Shown: piece by piece, positions 39,015-49,475 of the stretch
How the letters are laid out: the number at the start of each line of letters is the position of its first letter
How positions within the stretch are numbered: position 1 is the first letter of the stretch
Assembly (NCBI GenBank): GCA_015680625.1
Contig: JAAAXW010000017.1
Location: 1-64,000 of the forward strand
Source: Mortierella hygrophila
Taxonomy: Eukaryota; Mortierellomycota; Mortierellomycetes; Mortierellales; Mortierellaceae
Reading direction: 5' to 3'
DNA: 64,000 nt
Made by a program: the position numbers and the translations under genes
Notes under the pieces: generated by a model
Told to the model about the DNA's origin: nothing
The model's database searches: none
The model's input: only the letters and a program-made list of their open reading frames with translations

Positions 39015-41549
39015 CTGTTGGTCCCTATAGATATTCTTTTTATCCTTTGATTTCTGTCAGTGAGCCACGTGTTGGTCTATCCTGACGTTCTGTGATCCCT
39101 TTGCAACAAAGAAACCATAAGAACAGCAATGAAAACTCAATCTCATCTTGACAGGAGAGGACCACCTCTTTTTCTGTGCGTGTATTTTTTTTTTTTTCAT
39201 AACTCGACTTGACAGACAGAAGCAATGACAAGGAGGAATGAGATAGAGAGATGAACTTCTTTTATCGTTCAACTTATGACAGATATGAACTTTCGTTCAT
39301 CTCTCTCTCACTTGAACTCTCTCACATCCTCCACGATCACCCCGTTCCTGAAATAATCGACAGCCAAGAGGTTGGACTTTGTTTGTCTCAGACTATGATG
39401 ATGACCACTGGCCAATGGAGGACGAGCCACTCGACGCGTCCTTTCCTTCTCTCTCTCTCTTTCTACTCTCCGAGGAGGGAAGAGTGACAAGAAACCATAG
39501 CGCAGAAATAGTTCCACAAGGAAGGGATCACCCTTTCGCATGAGGTAAACAAAAAAAGCAAGCCCACAAAACAGACGTTCTTGGGGTGGTGGGTGGTTGT
39601 GTTTGTGCGTATCATGTCATGCATGTAAGCAGGGATAAAATAAGCCTAGCAAACAAATAGTTAGTTTGCTCTGCTTGTTTGCCACTTTCCTTCTTTCTCT
39701 GCATGAGCAAGATACAAAGAAAAGGCAAAACAAACCAAACAAACCGCCCCATGCGCCAACTTTTCTATTCCTGCATGTGTTTTTTCTGTTTGTCTGTTGT
39801 TAACCTCTGGTGTACGACCACAGCTATCTTGGAGTTCCCTGTCATCACTTTCTTGTCTTCTTTCTCATCTTCCTCATTCACGCCTAAAGGGCACAGGAAG
39901 CACAAACAATAACAGCAAAGCCGCATTTTTCCTCCTTGATACTATTTCTCTTTGTAAAGCGAGCCATCGATCGATCTCTCAGGAGATGTGGAAAAGCGCA
40001 GTCTAGAGCAGCCCACCAACAACAACAATCCAACCAATTCGCTAATCATCTCTTTTTTCTCTCTCTGGTGTTGTCTTTTTTGGCCGGGTTATCTTTTTGT
40101 TATTTGCGATGTGATGATGGTGATGATGAAGATGAGAGCCACAAAAAGTCATCCTCATACGAAGACTAAAAAGTGAGAAGAGAAAAGAGGAAAAGAGAGC
40201 ATCGTTGAAACAAGGGTTCACTATCTACTTTCTTCTTTTTTCTTTTTTTCTCGACTCCGAAAATACAGAACCAGTTGTATCTTTTCTACAATATTTGATC
40301 CCTTGACAGACCTTGCTTGTTATTTGTTTGTTTAAAAGGAGGGGTTTATTAGTGATGTTGAAATGCGAACGAAACCATAAAGGAGTAGTCTACTATTACG
40401 TCTCTTCGCTTCTCATGATACCTATTTTTTGATGAGCGAGGATAGAAAAAGGTGGATGGATGATGATGGTGGTGGTATGCCACAAAAAACTGGTTGGCTT
40501 CTTTTCATGTCGCGGAGTAGAATGTATATTTTTTTTTAGTTGCGAAATGGGGTAGAAAAGAGAAAGAGAGAGAGGAGTCCGACAAGTTTTGTGCTCTCAA
40601 CATCTCACAGCCATGGGTTCTCTCTAGCTCAGTGTGCAGTAGCATATAGAGTCGGGAAGAAAACAAGGGGAAGAAAAAAAAAAGAGGGCATCGCATTGCT
40701 TGCTGGGAATGGGCAATGGGTCCATGGGTATTCCGAGCCCGTTGGCCAAAGAGTTTTGTGCTCAACCACCATCTGAGCTCTTTTTTGTAGTTCGCATGGA
40801 GATGGCTTTGGCCCTTTTGTTTTTTTGTTGATGGGCGATGCGTTTTTGTTCTTTTTGGAGTTTGAGGATGGAGAGGGAGAGGGGTCAAAAAGGGTGAAAG
40901 ACCCAGGGTATGTACAAACCATTGGATAAAAGAGAGAGGAGTCAGCCGGGATGGGTGAGGTGTGCACTTGCTGTTGACCGTTTTGTTTACGTTTTGGGTG
41001 CCATGCCAGGTGCATGAGTAACATCCATACAGATACACATCCATATACATCCACATCCATACACACATACACGGAGCGGAAGAGGAGGAAAGGGGTTATG
41101 CTTGCCTGCGTTTGCTTGCTTGGTTGCCCCAAGGAGGGGTGTGTTCAAGGGCGAAGGGTTGACTGGTTGACTGGACAAGCTCAACAGGAAAAAAAGGGAG
41201 AAAGAGTCATCATCACCTTTCTCATCCTCTTTCTTTTCTTCTTTCCTTCACCTTCATCCCTTCTGCTACCCTCTTCTTTAACTCACCCCTTCTCCTTTTC
41301 TTGTTTTTGTGTTTGTGCGTTTTTCTTGAACCAGAGGTCATTATATAATCCCCATTGCTCACTTGCACCTCCCCTTCCTTCCCACTTCCTCCTTCCCATT
41401 CAGCACTTTTTCTTCCCGTCCTCCTTTTCTACCTATTGCCCTGGATTGCGACCTTATTCCAAGGAGACTTTTTTTTACCTGTACCTGCACCTGCTCTATT
41501 GCCCGATTATCAGACACCACACCACACACCCTATCCAAACTAACCAGCC
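39015..41549. other. Intergenic region between glycerol kinase and the WRKY-like gene
   Basis: About 2.5 kb without a credible gene. The first few hundred bases should be the glycerol kinase 3' end. The rest is low-complexity, with CT-rich tracts and a TCCATA/ACATAC-type repeat near 41025-41075. The final 330 bases are strongly CT-rich and carry a TATATAA at 41342, giving a plausible promoter and leader for the gene that starts at 41550. Confidence 0.45.
41342..41348 (+). promoter_or_regulatory. Candidate TATA box of the WRKY-like gene
   Basis: TATATAA lies 208 bases upstream of the ATG at 41550 and is followed by a pyrimidine-rich leader. Spacing and context fit a TATA-driven promoter with a leader of about 170 bases, but no transcript evidence is available. 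Confidence 0.4.
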
Positions 41550-44500
41550 ATGAACTCGGCCCAGTATGGATACCACCACTATCCTTCCCCGTCCCAAGCA
41601 CAGGCCCAGGCACCCCAGCAGCTCTCGCCTCAACTACAGCAACAACAACAACAACAACAACAGCAGCACACACCAGACCTAACCTCACCTTCCCATCAAC
41701 CACAACAACAACAACAACTTTCCCCTCAGCAATCACCTACTTCTCCCCACCAACAGCAATCACCTGAACAACAACACTCCTCCCATATCAGTCTCGACCA
41801 TGCCCTCAGTCCCACCAACAGCAACAATAATAGTTCAAACAACAACAGCAACAACCACAACCACGTAGAGCATCCTTCGCCCAGTCACTCAAACGACGCC
41901 CAGTCGCCTGCCCATGGCGACAATGACCCACATATCATGTCCAATGCCGGAGTGCCCTCATCCAACGGGTTGCAGAGTCCACAGGGTCATCCTACCTCAC
42001 TCCTGCCAATGCCATCCCCCGCCCTGGCTGCCGCAACCGCCGCCAACACGTCCGCCAACTCGAACCCGACCGGTAATCGACAGATGATTATCCAGCAGTA
42101 TCAAAACCAACAACAACACCAGCAACAACACCAGCAACACCAGCTTGGTATGGGTGGCATGTCAATGCCAATGCAATCCTCGGGCAATGGCGGTGGAAAC
42201 CCTGGCGCGATCAATACGGCCATGATGTCCTTGCAAGGGCCTTCAGCCTACCTCTTGCCCTCTCCCCAGTCAGCCGGAGCCTCAGGACAGCCGCCTCTGC
42301 CCATCCTCCCCCCGCAGAGTCCTGACCTCGATACGATTCTGGCGAAGTTTGCCAATCAGCCCGACCTCCTCAAACTCATCATTGCATCCAAGACAGAGGA
42401 AGATCGTCGCTGGGCAGAGGAGGCCCGCTACCGGATGATGGATCTGATCATGAGAGGCGAGAATCGAGGACTGGGATTCATGGTCGGCTACGAAGCCCTC
42501 GGTGGAATTCCTGGCAACATGCCAGGGATGATGGGTATGACAGCGAAGCGGTTCATGGAAGAGGGCGGTGGCAGTGGCGGTGGTTATGGTCAACACGGTA
42601 TGTTTAACGGCTTCTCCCCAACCTCCGGCGCCAATCCAGGCAACCCAGCCCAAGGAGCAGGAGGACAAGGACAAGGGACGTCAGCACAGGGATCGGCAGG
42701 CATCCTCCCCATGGGTGGGTCTTCGTCAGCGGCTGGAACGAGTTCCGCGGGACTTCCGTCCTTGTACGCTCAGACACAGATGCCGAATCCCTTTGGCATG
42801 GGTATGGGAGGAATAACCCATGGCTCGCAGTCGATGATGGGGCAGACCATGGGCGGCAACCCGTCCGGTTTTGGCCAGTACATGGACCCGAGCCTGGCAC
42901 GTAAGCGGTCGGTTACCTTTGCGGGCGAGGTTCATCATATGCGGTCGCAATCACTCTCGTCTATCACGCCCAATTCGGTTGGACAGCTTGGAGGCATGAC
43001 GTCCATGCTTGGGGGCATGAATAGCTCCGACGGCTTTGGACAACAACAGCAACAGCAACACCCACATCAGCAGACATCAGGACTGCAGAACCCTCAACAG
43101 TACCAATACCCGGGACAACAACAACACCAACAGGCGATGCATTACCACCAGTCATCCCCACCACCCCCACCACAGTTTGCCGGCAACAACCCTTATTCCC
43201 ACCAGTCGTTTGGATCTCAGAATACGCTGCCTAGTCTCCACCACCATGGTGTCATCCGGAGGACCAATTCACTCTCACACATCGGCCAAACTCAGACCAC
43301 CGTAACAGAGCAGCGTCTTGTCGCAGGACGGCCCAGGAACGAAAGCTCTGCCTCTATGAGGACTATGGACGATAGTGGTAAGCAAAGTGTTCTTTTTATT
43401 GTTTGTCTTGTGTTTTTTTTTTCTTTTGGAACCTTGCGTGTGACCTTTGGTTAGGTTTGTTGTTGCTGCTCCTTTCCTTTCCTTTCCTTTCCTTTCCTTT
43501 CCTTTCCTCTCATCTTGTCGCCACACTACCATTTTCTTTTCCTTTGTCACACCATGACACACGCACCATGCTTCAATTGATCCTCTTATCGAAATCCCTT
43601 CTTTTTGTTGCCTCGACAACCTATGTGTGTTATTTCACACGAGGCTGAACATCCGCTTACTATTGCTCTGTTTTTTCTATTTATCACATTTTCGCCGTTT
43701 GTATTTTTTTTCTCATTGTTCATGACGATATTTTTTGGTTGCTCAATTGACATATGAAACGGGCCAAACACTCACCCACACACGAAAGCAACACTTACCT
43801 CAGAACAATACGGTCGACAAAAAAAGGCAGCATAATCGATCAACAGCTATCTGGAAAGAATGCTCTCGAAAGTGAACAAGCGACCCATTCCTTAACCACA
43901 CAACTGCACTAAAGAGAAAAAAAAGGCGCAACTCATTTTTTTTTATGCTCAGATGTTCTTTTCCAACTTTTGGACTGGGCTGCTGAACCAGCAGGGCAAA
44001 TCCATCGCCCGCTCGGCCCTGGTTTATCTCACCTCACTTTCGTAATCCATGTCTTCGCACCCAACTCGCTCGCGCCTCACATCTCGCTTTTTTCACTTTC
44101 ATATCTGGAATAGATGAAGACTCGGAGGACGATTATGAGAACCACCCCGTCACAGGTATGGGCATGTCGAGTCGACCAGGATCTGCACTAAGCATGCACA
44201 ACAACGTTGGAGGTAATGGCGAGACGTCACTCACCCTCGAGTTTTCGGATATGGCGTCCGTTTCTGGCAACAATGGTTCTCAACACGACCATTCCGGCAG
44301 CACAACTACGACTACGACAACAAAAGGGCATCACCGGACGTCTTCTTCTATATCCTCCATGGGGGGCGTTCAGGACTCGGGCGCAGGATCAGAGTACAAG
44401 AGGAAACGAAAGCGTCGTGAGATGCAACCTGTGAACAAGATTGTTGACTCGCCCGAGCCGCATATTGATCCTTACCTGTGGAAGAATAACGGTAACACGA

Positions 44501-44893
44501 CGCAGAAGAAGACTGGATGCAAGAGTATTTATTACAAGTGTTCTAACAGCACCGCCGGATGCACTGTAAGTTTCATTGCTCTGGGCACTTTATCACCTGC
44601 TGGCTGTCATTGTTACTATCGCAATCGCCTCGTGTCATCGAGCCATCGTACGAAGTTATGACAATTGACATTTAAGATTTTCTCTCTTCTTTTCACTGAA
44701 ACAGGTGAACAAGACGGTGACGGAGAAAGAAGGCGGTGGATACTTGACAAAGTACAGAGGCGAACATCTGGAGGACTGCATCCGGCTCAAGAAGGCTCAG
44801 CAGGCCGCTCAGGCAGCCCAAGCAGCAGCAGCCCAGAACGGACACCACCACCATCACCATCCACACGGACACATGTCAATAAAGGAGCAATGA
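41550..44893 (+). CDS. Gln-rich regulator with a C-terminal WRKY/GCM1-like zinc finger
   Basis: Three exons, 41550-43377, 44114-44565 and 44705-44893, agree in phase and give 822 residues. The first 240 residues are Gln/Pro/Asn-rich and probably disordered. Residues about 250-310 form a helical block (KFANQPDLLKLIIASKTEED and RMMDLIMRGENRGLGF). A basic KRKRKRR lies before the C-terminal domain and could be a nuclear signal. The domain starts DPYLWKNNGNT, with W732 exactly 20 residues before the first Cys of YYKC, as W is in the WRKYGQK heptad of plant WRKY domains, then C752-x6-C759-x21-H781-x3-C785. The heptad is WKNNGNT, not WRKYGQK, and the last ligand spacing differs, so DNA specificity cannot be assumed. 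A FLYWCH or other finger is the main alternative. The intron after residue 609 is 736 bases and includes a CCTTT microsatellite. Confidence 0.75.
43471..43508 (+). repeat. CCTTT pentanucleotide microsatellite
   Basis: Seven or more uninterrupted CCTTT units in the first intron of the WRKY-like gene. This is a simple slippage-prone repeat and may vary in length between strains. Confidence 0.85.
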
Positions 44894-45404
44894 TGGCGTT
44901 GAGAAGCGGGGAAGCAGCCAGGCACCCTGGACAAGTCGTCAAGCAGGACGTCAGGATCACTCAATTCGTCAGTATTGAGCTCCGTAGCCTCATTAGGCAG
45001 TTTGATGTTCTTCGTCGTCTATCTCCCTTGCCCTCCGCCTTCATTGGTTGCCTTGACATCCTCCACGGCCAGTACTTTATCAAAACCATGCACAAAAAAA
45101 ACCATAATTGCCCGTCCGCGTCCAATCTGTACCATACCCACTTTACCGCCTTCAAAAAACATCAGTTTTTTTCTTGTTTCTTTCCAAGCACGTCTTTTTC
45201 GTATATTTCTTTTTTTTCTGTCACATTGAACCAGCAAACAAATACAAAGGAAACGCCACAGCTGCAGTAAAATAAAATGATGTTCTACTTTTTTTTTATT
45301 TTATTTAACAACACAATCTCGTATGACATACCTTTTCTTGTGCTTTGCTCAGCTTGCTGTTGACGCATTCAGTCCGAGAAACACTTGGATCATCCAAAGA
45401 ACAG
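44894..45404. other. 3' flank of the WRKY-like gene
   Basis: The first part should be the 3' untranslated region. A T-rich stretch with ATTTTATTTAAC near 45290-45310 may mark the transcript end. No coding region is visible. Confidence 0.4.
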
Positions 45405-46450
45405 ACGGAAGAGAATAAGTGGTGGTTAGAAAAGGAACTCCTGGTTAATATCTCTTCTTACCTTCCAAGACCCTACACGATTTCTCCCTGCTGTGGTTCA
45501 AAACTACAGAACAAATACGGCTGGCCCCACCGTTGCCATTCTGAAAGCCAGTGCTGCCCACAATGCATTTTTCACGATGATAAAACGCTAGATCTCAAAA
45601 TCCCCCGCTTCGGTCCCATCTGCGTCCGAACCTTGCCTATGGAACAAGCACAAACAGGGCAGCTAAAAGTCCTTGTTTTGAACTCGACCCATCCACAAAG
45701 CAGACTTACTAGCATACAGTTCCGCGGAGGCTGTCGTACACACCCCTGGTCAAGTTCGGAAACACAAGCTAAAGGAGAGTGAACCTTTTACTTGCAAGCA
45801 TAAAATATCTTTACCTTAGATGGGATCTGCTTTCCTTTGACGTTACGAAAACTTTTGTTGTACTGTACTGAGGGTTTATCGCCAATACCATTAAACTTCC
45901 CTTTTGCTTGTCTATCAAGTATCGTTTGTGCGCCATGTGTGTTTGTGGCATGGGCCCTAAAAAGTTAATGGCGACAAGATGATAAATTGATCGTTAGAAA
46001 CAGAGCTCCTAGTTTAAAACTCGACTCTTGACAGTGTCGTAACATTCCATTGTCGGGGAAAACAACCAAAGACGGTTGACCACCGTTGCCGTTCCAAGAA
46101 CTCAAGTCCCCAGCTAAGACATCATGGATCCCATTCCTGCACACGTCTACCCCGGTAGGACGACATTACACGCGTCCCGGCCTTGCATATCAATCGAACC
46201 CACAAACAAAGATGCCAATGTCTTGTTTGTGTGCCCAGGTCAATCCGCATGATGGACTTACTTGCGTGCAATCTCGTGGCATTACCCGTACATGGCCCGC
46301 AGTCCTATCCACAGAGGACAAGCCTATCGGAATGGAAGTTCCACTTTACTCGCAAAGGTGAAAACCCTTGCCCCAAGTAGCGATATCTGCTCCCTCTATT
46401 GAGACAAAACCCGCCAGCCATAACTCCATGGGTCGAGCGCCAACATCACT
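45405..46450 (+). repeat. Two diverged direct copies of a repeat-like sequence
   Basis: The blocks at about 45405-45860 and 45965-46450 run in the same order and share short matches: CACCGTTGCC, then a GGACTTACTTGCGTGCA-like segment matching GCAGACTTACTAGCATACA, then a tract ending GATATCTGCTCCC or GGATCTGCTTTCC. Translations also align weakly (RLTSIQFRGG against GLTCVQSRGI). They look like old tandem duplicates of a pseudogene or transposon-derived sequence. I do not recognise the source, and neither copy has a clean gene structure. Confidence 0.4.
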
Positions 46451-46499
46451 GTACTTCCCTTGTCAATGCCTCTTTCTTTTGATCAAGAACTTTGACATA

Positions 46500-46613
46500 T
46501 TCTTAGTCGCAATTTTGGAATTGCGGGACAGGTCGATCGGAGACAACGGAGCTCAAGCGCTGTTTGAGGTGCTCAAGACCAACTCGACTGTGGTCATTAC
46601 CTCAATACTGTAA
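46500..46613 (+). pseudogene. Relic of a leucine-rich repeat (NLR / RNase-inhibitor type)
   Basis: The frame reads AILELRDRSIGDNGAQALFE followed by VLKTNSTVV, which is one leucine-rich repeat unit and the start of another of the ribonuclease-inhibitor type. Long arrays of this exact flavour are, to my knowledge, common in Mortierella NLR-like proteins. Only about 35 residues are left before a stop, with no NACHT or other domain nearby, so this is a fragment of a lost gene. Confidence 0.55.
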
Positions 46614-46894
46614 CCTCTTAAGCCGTGGGACCAATCTAAATCACATACACTCCAATGCAAGATACCAGCATTCTCTTGAAAAGAACCCACGTCGAAGTTG
46701 AATACAATGCACAGCGAGTGATCGTCTTGGGTCTGCACAATTCAGAAACGCCTATTAAAGCGATGCTTAACAGATATTTGCCAGAGAGAACGAATTGGCG
46801 ACAAAACAAAATGTTGGGCTCATAGCCGAGAAGAAGTATAATCCTGTTGGTACCGTTTCACTGTGAAGAAGCTCTTTCGCCTACTTTTCTCCTC
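46614..46894. other. Repeat-island spacer
   Basis: I see no coding frame or recognised element between the leucine-rich relic and the left arm of the inverted repeat. Confidence 0.4.
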
Positions 46895-46986
46895 ACCGTT
46901 GCCTGTGCCTCAGGCCCAATGATAAGTAACTGCATTGCTATTCTGCAAGGCTTCAAGACGCGAGTATAATACCTCTTTGTTATCTT
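46895..46986 (+). repeat. Left arm of a 92-bp inverted repeat
   Basis: This segment returns in opposite orientation at 48713-48804 with only a few mismatches. The right arm forms the 5' part of the F-box/LRR-like frame (LQDASSIPLCYLEL), so the left arm is probably a detached piece of a related gene in inverted orientation rather than a terminal repeat of an element. Confidence 0.7.
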
Positions 46987-47681
46987 TTGATATTAAAATG
47001 GAGCAATTGACTCTTCACAGGTATGCGGGACAAATGTGCACAAGAAAAGAAAGACAACAATTGCACAGATCACGTGCGACACCATCGACATGATGGGAAG
47101 GTATGAGTTTTATTTCCAGCGGTACGCGAGGACCTATACTAGCAATACTGCTATTGTTTCTTAAATAAAGTTGTGCTATATAGAGGGAAGAATGCAAGGG
47201 TCCCAGAACGGCACGAATCCTACCCACATTGGTTGTACTAGAGTAATTTGAAAACAGCGAACATGCGGCATATATTTTTTGAAATATATAGGCAAATATG
47301 GGGATGAACGCTGGTTGCCAGTTAGTCCGTTGGTGTGGTCAGCAGTCCTCTTCGGGATCGACTCCTGGTTGTGACCTTGTTTTTTTTTAATTGGCAAAAT
47401 ATTCTGCTCATGTGATCTTACTCACAAGCTGGAATGCTGGAAATCTCTTTCTCGTTTTCTTCAGCGTCAGGATAGCGACCAGCACTGAATTTTTTTTTTT
47501 ATTTGTATGATGATCAAATGCGAAAAAGAGATTAAGATAAAAGAGCCAAGGAAAGTTGGATTTCCACCTCGTCGTTAGTATCCTACGTCTCTTTAACAAT
47601 GCTGGTTGTACTCTTTGTGGTTGCAGTTTTCTGTATTTTTTTTTGTATGTGTGCTGCCAAGAGGGCATTGTCGAAGTTCGT
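46987..47681. other. Spacer downstream of the F-box/LRR-like pseudogene
   Basis: About 700 bases with no coding-like frame. On the minus strand the part nearest 47680 should be the 3' flank of the broken F-box/LRR-like gene. Confidence 0.4.
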
Positions 47682-48768
47682 TCAAACTACAACCCTTCTG
47701 TACATTGCCTCTGTTAGCACAATGGTGTGGAGCTTTGGACATAGTCGAAGACCATGCAAGATGATACTGTGACTAGCTGGTGAATAATTTTTTGCCAATG
47801 CCACGGAAAAGTCCTGATCGTCCTCACTCCTACCGCCAGTCCAGGGGGGAGACACGGGATGATAGACAGACTCTACTAGCCCAAAGCCTGCTCCGTGGAT
47901 GTGGAGGATCCTAAGTTGGTTGTGGGTCCAATCAGTCTCAAATACCACGTTTTGCATAACCCCTCCAGAACAGTGATTATGATAGCGAAGGTCTTGAAGG
48001 TGAGAGCACTGAACGACTATGGTCCGAAGGAATCGCAGCTTGACGAACGCCCCGCGTGCCTGTGCCGAGTCATTAGGGGGTTTCAAACTTTGACATGTCC
48101 ACTTTCAAATCGGAGCGTATTTCGAAATACATCAGCCCTCGAGGAAACGTATTTCCATGGCGGATTTCCTTGACAGCGCATTTGGTTATACGCCGTCAAA
48201 TGTCAAGGTTTAAACCCCCTAATGGTGAGGTGTGTTAAAATGTTCGACCTGTTGAGGATGACTCCCTCAAAGACTCTCTTCCAATTAACAGGCGCAACGT
48301 GGAGGTTGGTGACGGTATCGGGCATTCGATCCAAGAACGACATCATCCAGTTGGGCGTGGTCGAAGAGATCTTGACCGTCCTCAAGTTGTTGGTGTGTTC
48401 TGCTAACAGTTCTGCCACCAGTGGTCCACTGTTGCCCTGCATTCGGGAGATATTGATCGACTGCAGATTTGTCATGACCGGAAGAAAAAGTTGGAAGAAC
48501 CAGTCAGGGAGGTTCGAAGCCACGGTAAGAGCCTTGACCAGCCATGATCCGTCGAACGTATCTAGGATCCGCTCCAAAAGCATTTCCCGTAGTTCTTGGT
48601 GCGTCAACGGCCCCTGCTCGATTGTGCATCGAGCGCGAATGTTGACGGTCCACAAAAATCTTATGTTTGCTAAAACATTGATCAGGTCCGTAACAGGCAT
48701 CCGAATGAGCTCAAGATAACAAAGAGGTATACTACTCGCGTCTTGAAGCCTTGGAGAATAGCAATGCA
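47682..48768 (-). pseudogene. F-box/LRR-like gene fragment split by a MITE
   Basis: The minus strand encodes two parts of one leucine-rich protein. The upstream part (48768-48225) reads LQDASSIPLCYLELIRMPV, later LVKALTVASNLPDWFF and ILTHLT. It is cut by the MITE at 48224-48071, and the downstream part (48070-47682) resumes with SAQARGAFVKLRFLRTIVV and runs through TDWTHNQLRILHIHG to a stop. Irregular leucine-rich segments of this kind follow F-box motifs in large fungal families, but no F-box remains because a stop precedes 48768. The upstream frame reads into the MITE and stops after RGFKP. Apart from the insertion the frames are clean, so the insertion may be fairly recent or the gene was already truncated. 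Confidence 0.6.
48071..48224. mobile_element. MITE copy 1 (154 bp, terminal inverted repeats)
   Basis: Both ends carry an inverted repeat of the form CATTAGGGGGTTTCAAACTT, followed by TGACAT. The element is flanked by GT on each side. A second copy in opposite orientation lies at 51532-51698. It has no coding capacity, so it is a non-autonomous DNA element; a TA just inside each end is compatible with a Tc1/mariner source, but the target duplication is not clear. It sits inside the F-box/LRR-like gene. Confidence 0.75.
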
Positions 48769-48804
48769 GTTACTTATCGTTGGGCCTGAGGCACAGGCAA
48801 TGGT
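48713..48804 (-). repeat. Right arm of the 92-bp inverted repeat
   Basis: Reverse complement of 46895-46986 with a handful of differences; about 1.7 kb separates the arms. It overlaps the start of the F-box/LRR-like frame. Confidence 0.7.
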
Positions 48805-49096
48805 ACCAGTATCAGGCCAGACCTCTGGACCGTAAAATGCTTTCTAGCAGCAGGTGTGATACCTCGTACGATCGATACGCACGGACTCATCCGTCCCTTT
48901 TTCCCATTGTTTTCGTTCGCTCGTCCCTTTACATTGCTCATCTCTCATCGACACCTCACGAATCAGTGCTCGCTTTGACTTCCATCAACCCCTTCCATGT
49001 CTGCCGCTGTGTGTTCCCTCTGACATTCTCCATTCTTTTCTAGTCATCTTTTGGCATTTCTTAAAGGTAATCCACTAAGAACAAACATAGGCCGCG
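48805..49096. other. Spacer before the 160-bp direct repeats
   Basis: No gene is visible. The sequence is CT-rich on the plus strand in its right half. Confidence 0.35.
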
Positions 49097-49256
49097 ATGG
49101 AAGTCTTGTCATGTCAGCTCAGGCCACCTTTAGATGAGGCGGGGTCAACAGAATCACATCTCTGCCGCGCTGATCGGGGAGGTGACCGCATGGCGGATAG
49201 GCTTCAGTCTGCGGCCACGTACCCTTTGCGGTCATGTCGGTAGATTGTTGCATCCT
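49097..49256 (+). repeat. 160-bp direct repeat, copy 1
   Basis: This unit recurs at 49316-49475 at the same length with about 14 base differences by eye, many of them transitions. It has no coding-like frame. It may be a duplicated promoter segment or part of an unrecognised repeat family. Confidence 0.85.
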
Positions 49257-49315
49257 CGTGGCCTTCACAAAGCATGTGTGGAAGAAAGTGTTAATTGAAT
49301 GTTCGAGTGGTTGCC

Positions 49316-49475
49316 ATGGAAGTCTTGTCAGGTCAGGTCAGGCCACCTTTAGATGGGGCGCGGTCAACAGATTTACATCTCTGCCGCGCTGATCGGGGAG
49401 GAGACCGCATGGAGGATAGGCTTCAGTCTGCGGCCGCATGCCCTTTACGGTCGTGTCGATAGATTGTTGCATCCT
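49316..49475 (+). repeat. 160-bp direct repeat, copy 2
   Basis: Second copy of the unit at 49097-49256, offset by 219 bases in the same orientation. It lies about 250 bases upstream of the degenerate multi-exon gene. Confidence 0.85.

Noticed and set aside
41359..41736. Minus-strand frame rich in Val and Gly opposite the Gln-rich gene start
   Set aside because: It is the antisense reading of CAA/CAG repeats in the real gene.
48222..48719. Plus-strand frame of 165 codons opposite the F-box/LRR-like fragment
   Set aside because: The minus-strand reading gives a coherent leucine-rich pattern; the plus-strand reading does not.
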